A stretch of 10,438 nt of DNA from Methanoregulaceae archaeon (lineage in GTDB: Archaea > Halobacteriota > Methanomicrobia > Methanomicrobiales > Methanospirillaceae), in contig DUGL01000131.1 of assembly GCA_013331415.1 (NCBI GenBank), positions 1 to 10,438 of the forward strand, given 5' to 3'. Below the pieces are notes generated by a model. That model saw nothing but the letters and a program-made list of their open reading frames with translations. It was not told where the DNA came from and did no database searches. How positions within the stretch are numbered: the first letter of the stretch is position 1; every line of letters starts with the position of its first letter. Both the position numbers and the translations under genes were made by a program. Positions 6,191 to 10,438 of this stretch are shown here, one piece after another.

Positions 6191-7027
6191 ATGCATACGG
6201 GATTTTTCACCATCTACCGGCGTGATATGATCCGGTTCATCCGGTTTAAAACCCTGCTCATCTCATCCCTCGTCCAGCCGGCGCTCTGGATGGCCTTTTT
6301 CGGGATCGCAATGTCAGCAAGCTTCAACCGGCTCACCATGGAAATACCCACGCTCCCGGGAGTCCCCACGGTTGATTACCTCACGTTCATGGCCGCAGGG
6401 GTCATTGCGATGACCACCCTTTTCACGAGCCTGTTTGGAGGGATTACCATCCTGTTTGATAAGAACTGGGGGCTGATGCGGGAGATCTTTGCAAGCCCCC
6501 TCCCGAGAACCCAGATCATATTCGGCATCGCCCTGTCAGGGATGACCAAGTCCTTTATCCAGGCAGGTATCATCATGGCGTTTGCCCTGCTCATCGGGGC
6601 GGACCTCTTTGCAGGGTTTACCCCGGCCGGGACGGTTTTTGCAATCCTTGGTATCCTCCTCTTCGTCGGGGTATTTTCCCTCGGTTTCCTCTTCCTTTCC
6701 GCAGCTATCTCCATCTCGCTCGAGAGCCCTGAGGGGCTCCAGGGTATCATCACGCTCCTCACGATGCCCATTTTCTTTGCCAGCAATGCGCTCTACCCCA
6801 TCAATGCCTTCCCGCCACCGCTCCAGGCAGTCTCGCTCGCAAACCCGCTCACGTATCTCGTGACAGGGATCCGGTACTTTGCCATCGGGAATAACTTCCA
6901 GGCCGTGGGGACCCAGTATACCGTAACTCCTTCCGCGATTGGATTCGCCTTCCTGTTCCTGGCAGGGTTTACCCTGATGATGTTCGGCCTCGCGTGGTGG
7001 CGGTTTCAGAAAGCAGTGGTCACCTGA
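6191..7027 (+). CDS. ABC-2 type transporter permease (DrrB-like)
   Basis: The product is a 278-residue integral membrane protein with six predicted helices at about 22-42, 63-88, 122-143, 147-173, 185-205 and 249-270, the usual ABC-2 permease layout and length. The cytoplasmic segment between helices 2 and 3 contains GLMREIFASPLPRTQII (94-110), the conserved coupling region that contacts the ATPase. NALYPINAFPPPLQAVSLANP (199-219) matches the conserved ABC-2 stretch before the last helix. It forms the membrane channel for the preceding DrrA-type ATPase and is presumably translated with it, three bases downstream. A six-T run follows the stop codon. The exported compound is unknown. Confidence 0.94.
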   Translation: MHTGFFTIYRRDMIRFIRFKTLLISSLVQPALWMAFFGIAMSASFNRLTMEIPTLPGVPTVDYLTFMAAGVIAMTTLFTSLFGGITILFDKNWGLMREIFASPLPRTQIIFGIALSGMTKSFIQAGIIMAFALLIGADLFAGFTPAGTVFAILGILLFVGVFSLGFLFLSAAISISLESPEGLQGIITLLTMPIFFASNALYPINAFPPPLQAVSLANPLTYLVTGIRYFAIGNNFQAVGTQYTVTPSAIGFAFLFLAGFTLMMFGLAWWRFQKAVVT

Positions 7028-7030
7028 TCA

Positions 7031-7036
7031 TTTTTT
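7031..7036 (+). terminator. T-run terminator of the flavoprotein/ABC operon
   Basis: Six T followed by ATAT begin three bases after the permease stop codon. This is the expected T-rich archaeal termination signal at the end of the operon, facing the convergent helicase gene. Confidence 0.5.
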
Positions 7037-7113
7037 ATATCCGAAGAATCACCATGCCACCCGCAGGGCACTTTTTCCCTGGAAAATCCCTATAACAGCC
7101 GGGTTCTCCATCA

Positions 7114-7133
7114 CCTGGTCAAAAAAGACCAGG
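7114..7133 (-). terminator. Hairpin with T6 loop, terminator of the helicase gene
   Basis: CCTGGTC (7114-7120) and GACCAGG (7127-7133) form a perfect seven-base stem around AAAAAA. Read on the minus strand the loop is six T, ending 16 bases after the helicase stop codon at 7137-7139. A stem with a T-rich loop is unlike a bacterial terminator, where the T-run follows the stem, but a T-run alone is enough in archaea. Lying between convergent genes, it may act on both strands. Confidence 0.45.
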
Positions 7134-7136
7134 GGT

Positions 7137-9290
7137 TCACGGTGATTCGTCAATGAGGAGGTCCGCGCTGGAAAAATCACTGAAAAATTCCGGAAAACGG
7201 TAGTAATCCGCAAGTGCCATCTCCTTTACGAGCGGGGCAGGGAGAGCCGCAGAAAACTTCCAGGTCTCCTGTCCGGGGAGTGCCAGGTCTCCTGCAACAT
7301 CATCGCGTTTTCTCTTCCGGATCTTCTGGAGGATCTCCTGGATATTCCGGGCTGCATGCTCCTTTCCGGCATTCCTGACGTTCAGCGAGAAGTCATCATA
7401 CCCGACAGCCACCTTCCTGCCAGCCCCTGCCTTTATGAGGGTGGCAAGGATGCCGTTCCATCGCCGTCCCCGGAAGGTGTGGATTCGAACCTCGGGCCCC
7501 TTTTTCCCCGGTCTCTCAGAGATGGTCAGGGTACCCGGAGTGAGAGGGGGAAACTCCTGGATCAGCCCCCCAAGAAGTCTTCGCTCCTCATCCAGGAGGG
7601 GGAGGGATGACCCTCCCGCACGTATGATCTCTGCGACTCCCTGGCACACGAGCGGGGAGAACCCTGCCCGTCCCCCGGTCCAGAAGACTTCACTCTTTCC
7701 CCCTTCTCCTGGAACGACGACGACAAGCTCGTGGGAATCATCACTTTTCAGGAATTTCCAGCTCTTCCCGCCGAGGGTGAAATTTCTGCCGCTCCCCCCG
7801 GCAACAAACCGGGCATCCAGTGTCCCCACCATCTCTCCTTCAGGGGTGACGGCACGGAATTCCCCGCCACCATGGATGACCGAGAAGAGGTCTTTCCAGT
7901 TAGATCTCCCAAATGTCAGTTCTGCCCCCGGGCCCAGCATCAGCATATCACCATCACTGACCAGGATGCCGGATTCGACCAGGTGCCGGGTGAGTGCTTC
8001 GATCTCGCGGGACCTGATGCTCCGAAACGGCGAGAGGCCGTGGATGAATCGCCTGATGTGCGTCTTTGAAGTCCGCCGGGCCCGCACCAGCTCAAGGAGA
8101 ACCTGCTGGACCAGCACGTTGTACGGCTTCTCGGGGGGCCTGAGCGGTTCCACCTCCTTCCTGCTCGCCAGTTCTATCACGGCAACCATGCAGAGGAGTT
8201 CCCAGGTATCCCGCATCACGCAGGCAACGTAGGGAGGTTTCCCCCGTCTTCCGCTCCTCCCCATCCTCTGGAGGAAAGAAGAGACAGAATGGGGCGGGCC
8301 AACCTGGACGACGACATCGAGATCTCCGATATCGATCCCCAGTTCGAGGGTGCTCGTACAGATGATGCAGGCGCTCCCTGCCTGGGAGAAGGCCTTCTCG
8401 GTCTCGCTGCGCATCAGCGGTGAGAGCGAGGAATGGTGCACAAGGAGCTCATCTACCTGCCCCGAGAGTGCAGTATTGACCCCCTCGGCATCGCTCCTGC
8501 TGTTCACGAACACCAGTGCTTTCTTTCCCCGCACAATCCGGGCGAGGGCATCAGCGCGGCGCTGCTCATTCTCCTCGATGACAAAGGAGAAGCGTTTTGG
8601 CCGGGGCGGTACAGGGACCTGGACGAGCACTTCACCGTGTCGTCTGCCGGCGAGCCAGCTCAGGATTTCTTCGGGGTTGCCGAGTGTTGCAGAGAGCCCG
8701 ATCCGCTGGAGTTTCTTTCCTGCAATCCGGTCCAGCCGGTCGAGGAGCACCCGCATCTGCACACCGCGGTCGGATTCGATGAATGCGTGGAGCTCATCGA
8801 TGATGATATACCGGAGATTTTCCAGTCCGCCGGCAAGATCCCGCTCCATCAGGAGAACCTCCAGCGATTCGGGGGTTATCATCAGGATGTGCGGCGGTTC
8901 CTCGTCTCCCCACGACCGGTCGCCTTTCGGGACATCTCCGTGCCATTTCAGGATCTCAAGCCCGTTCGGCAGGCAGAACGTTCTGAACCGCTCTTCCTGG
9001 TCATTGATCAGGGCCTTGAGCGGGGCAAGGTAGATGGCCGCTACTCCGGAGCTGCTCCCCCTGAGTATCCCGTCGATGACCGGGATCAATGCCGCTTCGG
9101 TCTTCCCCCCCGCAGTAGGCGCAATGACGAGGATATCGTTCCCTGCTTCCACGGCAGTATAGGCCTCTTCCTGGACCGGCCGGAGTTCGTTCCAGCCGAG
9201 GCGGTAGGCGAGGACCTGCCGTACTCCCTCGTGCAGTCGGGAGAAGGTATCCGGATCCTCCATGAGCTTATCTGTGGGCGGACGGCTCAT
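7137..9290 (-). CDS. Lhr-like superfamily 2 DNA/RNA helicase
   Basis: The product is a 717-residue ATP-dependent helicase of the Lhr (large helicase-related) type. The first RecA-like domain has the Q-motif RPVQ (37-40), Walker A APTAGGKT (57-64), motif Ia LAPLKALINDQ (88-98), motif II DELH (165-168) and motif III SAT (200-202). The second has FVNSR (261-265), TSTLELGIDIGD (312-323) and motif VI QRMGRSGRRG (341-350). A winged-helix region at about 385-450 and an Lhr-specific C-terminal region (about 455-717) follow. Archaeal Lhr-core proteins are usually longer (roughly 830-950 residues), so this is a short member. Lhr enzymes translocate 3'-5' on single-stranded DNA and are linked to repair. 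The start is ATG 9290, which overlaps the stop codon of a possible upstream ORF as ATGA; the ribosome binding site before it is weak. Confidence 0.95.
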   Translation of the reverse strand: MSRPPTDKLMEDPDTFSRLHEGVRQVLAYRLGWNELRPVQEEAYTAVEAGNDILVIAPTAGGKTEAALIPVIDGILRGSSSGVAAIYLAPLKALINDQEERFRTFCLPNGLEILKWHGDVPKGDRSWGDEEPPHILMITPESLEVLLMERDLAGGLENLRYIIIDELHAFIESDRGVQMRVLLDRLDRIAGKKLQRIGLSATLGNPEEILSWLAGRRHGEVLVQVPVPPRPKRFSFVIEENEQRRADALARIVRGKKALVFVNSRSDAEGVNTALSGQVDELLVHHSSLSPLMRSETEKAFSQAGSACIICTSTLELGIDIGDLDVVVQVGPPHSVSSFLQRMGRSGRRGKPPYVACVMRDTWELLCMVAVIELASRKEVEPLRPPEKPYNVLVQQVLLELVRARRTSKTHIRRFIHGLSPFRSIRSREIEALTRHLVESGILVSDGDMLMLGPGAELTFGRSNWKDLFSVIHGGGEFRAVTPEGEMVGTLDARFVAGGSGRNFTLGGKSWKFLKSDDSHELVVVVPGEGGKSEVFWTGGRAGFSPLVCQGVAEIIRAGGSSLPLLDEERRLLGGLIQEFPPLTPGTLTISERPGKKGPEVRIHTFRGRRWNGILATLIKAGAGRKVAVGYDDFSLNVRNAGKEHAARNIQEILQKIRKRKRDDVAGDLALPGQETWKFSAALPAPLVKEMALADYYRFPEFFSDFSSADLLIDESP

Positions 9291-9397
9291 CTGGCTTTCG
9301 GCCGGAACACGGGATTCGTATCAGCCCGGGTGATCCTGGCTCCATTGCCACGGATCCAGGCCGGGATGTATGGTTGAACCACCCTTAAAGCGATCAT
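9287..9397 (-). CDS. Possible short ORF coupled to the helicase gene
   Basis: A minus-strand frame ends at TGA 9289-9287, overlapping the helicase start as ATGA, the classic layout for coupled translation. ATG 9397 is preceded by GGAGAAGG (9407-9400), a good ribosome binding site if the GGAG part is used. The resulting 36-residue peptide begins MIALRVVQPYIPAWIRGNGA and is basic (many Arg). The frame stays open further upstream, to ATG 9598, so a longer version with another start is possible, but it would run through the AT-rich promoter at about 9503-9519. I recognise no family. It may be a small leader cistron that helps initiate helicase translation. Confidence 0.35.
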   Translation of the reverse strand: MIALRVVQPYIPAWIRGNGARITRADTNPVFRPKAR

Positions 9398-9553
9398 ATC
9401 CTTCTCCAGGCTGCCCGCTGTTCTGTCTGTCCCGGCCTTTACGAGACGCCAGAGGGACGAAGAGGGAATGCCGGGATCCCTGTCATCCCACCTCCGGATG
9501 ATTAAAAAATGCTTAAATAGAAAGAGATTGCCACACTTACCAGGTACACCCAA
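9398..9553. other. Spacer between the helicase and symporter transcription units
   Basis: This stretch separates divergent units and contains the AT-rich promoter at 9503-9519. A second minus-strand ribosome-binding-like GGAGG (9495-9491) sits just before ATG 9486, which opens only a 15-codon frame, so I do not call it a gene. Confidence 0.4.
9503..9519 (+). promoter_or_regulatory. BRE/TATA promoter of the symporter unit
   Basis: AAAAAA, then TG, then CTTAAATA gives an A-rich upstream element directly followed by a TATA box, the standard archaeal BRE-TATA order on the plus strand. Transcription should start near 9540. Read on the minus strand the TATA core is also acceptable, but its upstream side is pyrimidine-rich and lacks a BRE, so the plus orientation is preferred. 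The leader before the accessory gene at 9696 would be about 155 bases long. Confidence 0.55.
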
Positions 9554-9628
9554 ATGTCCCGTGAACAGGATACACCCGACGGAATGGTCCTGGCTCACGC
9601 ATTCGCATTCTTCTTCTTCTTTAGGTAG
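9554..9628 (+). CDS. Candidate phenylalanine-rich leader peptide (24 aa)
   Basis: An ATG at 9554, about 14 bases after the expected transcription start, opens a 24-codon frame ending at TAG 9626-9628. The peptide begins MSREQDTPDGMVLAH and ends AFAFFFFFR, with six Phe codons (five TTC and one TTT) among its last eight sense codons. A weak ribosome binding site, AGGT, lies eight bases upstream. A promoter, a short ORF packed with one amino acid, and a hairpin before the structural genes is the layout of leader-peptide attenuators such as bacterial pheL. I am not aware of such a leader in methanogens. The simple TTC repeat could also arise by chance or slippage. Confidence 0.4.
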   Translation: MSREQDTPDGMVLAHAFAFFFFFR

Positions 9629-9655
9629 GGGACCAGCTTTTCAGCCGGTTCCCCT
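9627..9655 (+). promoter_or_regulatory. Hairpin after the Phe-rich ORF
   Basis: AGGGGACC (9627-9634) can pair with GGTTCCCCT (9647-9655), leaving one bulged T and a 12-base loop. The stem begins inside the stop codon of the Phe-rich ORF, so a ribosome finishing or stalling there would affect folding. No T-run follows, so it is not a bacterial-style terminator. If functional it would more likely act on translation or mRNA stability. Confidence 0.35.
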
Positions 9656-9695
9656 GTAGCGGACAATTCATGAGGTTTACCAGAAGGTTTGATTC

Positions 9696-9806
9696 ATGTT
9701 TGGAATACCTGACCCACAGATCTGGATCGCATATCTGCTCTGTATAGCGCTTGCTCTCGCCTGTATCATGTATGGTTACCTGAACTGGAACAACGGAGGT
9801 GAGTGA
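9696..9806 (+). CDS. Symporter small accessory protein (36 aa)
   Basis: The product is a 36-residue membrane microprotein beginning MFGIPDPQIWIAYLLCIALA and ending NWNNGGE. One transmembrane helix spans about residues 9-28, followed by a short polar tail. Such proteins are found directly upstream of SSS-family symporters in archaea and bacteria and are thought to be a small subunit of the transporter. ATG 9696 follows AGAAGGTTTGAT, an adequate ribosome binding site. Its last codons (GGA GGT GAG) form the GGAGGTGA ribosome binding site of the symporter gene, three bases downstream, so the two are almost certainly translated together. Confidence 0.85.
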   Translation: MFGIPDPQIWIAYLLCIALALACIMYGYLNWNNGGE

Positions 9807-9809
9807 TCG

Positions 9810-10438
9810 GTGGCCGCAAACATTGGCATTGTTGTCGCCGTTACTGCAGTCTACATCGTATTGCTGTTTATACTCGGCTATATCGGGTATAAGAGAACAA
9901 AAGAGGCCGAGGACTACCTTGTGGCCGGCCGGAAAGCCCATCCGGTTGTCATTGCCCTCTCGTACGGTGCCACGTTCATCAGCACCTCGGCAATCGTGGG
10001 GTTTGGCGGGCAGGCCGCGAACCTCGGGATGGGATTGATCTGGCTGACCGTCTTCAACATCGGTATCGGCATCCTGCTCGCCTTCGTGATATTTGGCAAG
10101 AAGACCCGGGAGATAGGGAACCGCCTGAAAGCGGTCACCTTCCCGGACCTGATGGGAAAGATCTACCAGTCGCCGTTCATGCAGGTCGTCTCAGGCATCA
10201 TCATCATCATCGGGATGCCCCTCTATACCGCTGCCGTGCTTATCGGGGGGGCCCAGTTCATCAAGGCGACCATCGGGATCTCGTATGAGGCATCCCTGAT
10301 CGGTTTTGCGGTCATCGTTGCCATCTATGTTGTTTTCGGGGGCCTGATCGCGGTCATGTATACCGATGCAGTCCAGGGTACCATCATGCTGGTAGGGATG
10401 ACCGTCCTCCTGGTCGCCACGTACCTCCTCCTCGGGGG
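9810..10438 (+). CDS. Sodium/solute symporter (SSS family), 5' part
   Basis: The first 209 codons of an SSS (TC 2.A.21) transporter are present; the gene continues past the right edge. GTG 9810 is the start, seven bases after GGAGGTGA (9795-9802), the strongest ribosome binding site in the window. Helices are predicted at about 4-25, 45-66, 73-95, 124-149, 160-182 and 188-209, with a typical SSS start: a first helix, then YLVAGRKAHP (36-45), ALSYGATFISTSAIVGFGG (49-67, where Na+-binding residues of the family lie) and GGLIAVMYTDAVQG (177-190). These proteins import a solute with Na+ across the cytoplasmic membrane. Relatives carry proline, pantothenate, acetate or sugars; the substrate cannot be settled from this fragment. 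Usual family length is about 450-550 residues, so less than half is visible. Confidence 0.93.
   Translation, partial: MAANIGIVVAVTAVYIVLLFILGYIGYKRTKEAEDYLVAGRKAHPVVIALSYGATFISTSAIVGFGGQAANLGMGLIWLTVFNIGIGILLAFVIFGKKTREIGNRLKAVTFPDLMGKIYQSPFMQVVSGIIIIIGMPLYTAAVLIGGAQFIKATIGISYEASLIGFAVIVAIYVVFGGLIAVMYTDAVQGTIMLVGMTVLLVATYLLLG

Noticed and set aside
8433..9377. A 314-codon open frame on the plus strand opposite the helicase
   Set aside because: It is antisense to the conserved helicase motifs, and the translation shows no family features.
9621..9941. A 106-codon minus-strand frame across the accessory protein and symporter start
   Set aside because: It is antisense to the accessory protein and symporter, which have strong ribosome binding sites and a recognisable family.
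1..10438. CRISPR array, tRNA, rRNA, insertion sequence or defence island
   Set aside because: I saw no regularly spaced repeats, cloverleaf-like sequence, transposase motifs or terminal inverted repeats. The Lhr-like helicase stands without the methylase or nuclease partners of known defence systems.

Overview
The window looks like chromosome of a methanogenic archaeon, most probably of the order Methanomicrobiales (Methanoregula/Methanosphaerula-like). This is judged from a moderately high G+C with C/G-rich third codon positions, archaeal TATA boxes, purine-rich GGAGGTGA-type ribosome binding sites, an Isf-type iron-sulfur flavoprotein, an archaeal Lhr-type helicase, and a sodium/solute symporter preceded by its tiny accessory protein. 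The genus is an inference; no rRNA or other marker is present. I saw no insertion sequence, CRISPR array, tRNA or rRNA.

Layout. Positions 1-615 are mostly non-coding, with two weak candidates: an ORF on the minus strand leaving the left edge, and a 39-codon ORF at 319-438 behind a good ribosome binding site. On the minus strand, a class II lysyl-tRNA synthetase (616-2136) is preceded by a small HEAT-repeat protein (2346-2693). A divergent spacer (2694-3011) holds a possible 40-residue ORF, a candidate TATA box and a perfect 14-bp palindrome. It leads into a plus-strand gene (3012-4283) for a long, acidic, proline-rich protein with one central folded domain and a repeated W-R-x-A-L-x-M-P-V motif.

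After a 326-base spacer with a strong inverted repeat comes a tight three-gene plus-strand operon (4610-7027): an iron-sulfur flavoprotein, an ABC ATPase of the DrrA type and its six-helix ABC-2 permease, separated by 9 and 3 bases. T-rich terminators on both strands separate it from a convergent minus-strand Lhr-like helicase (7137-9290), which may be translationally coupled to a short upstream ORF through an ATGA overlap.

The right end is a plus-strand transport unit: a well-formed BRE/TATA promoter (about 9503-9519), a 24-codon ORF ending in a run of phenylalanine codons, a hairpin, a 36-residue single-helix symporter accessory protein (9696-9806), and the start of an SSS-family symporter (9810 to beyond the edge). 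The phenylalanine-rich short ORF resembles a leader peptide of an attenuator and is the most interesting unexplained element. The rest is mainly housekeeping (lysS, helicase) and transport.
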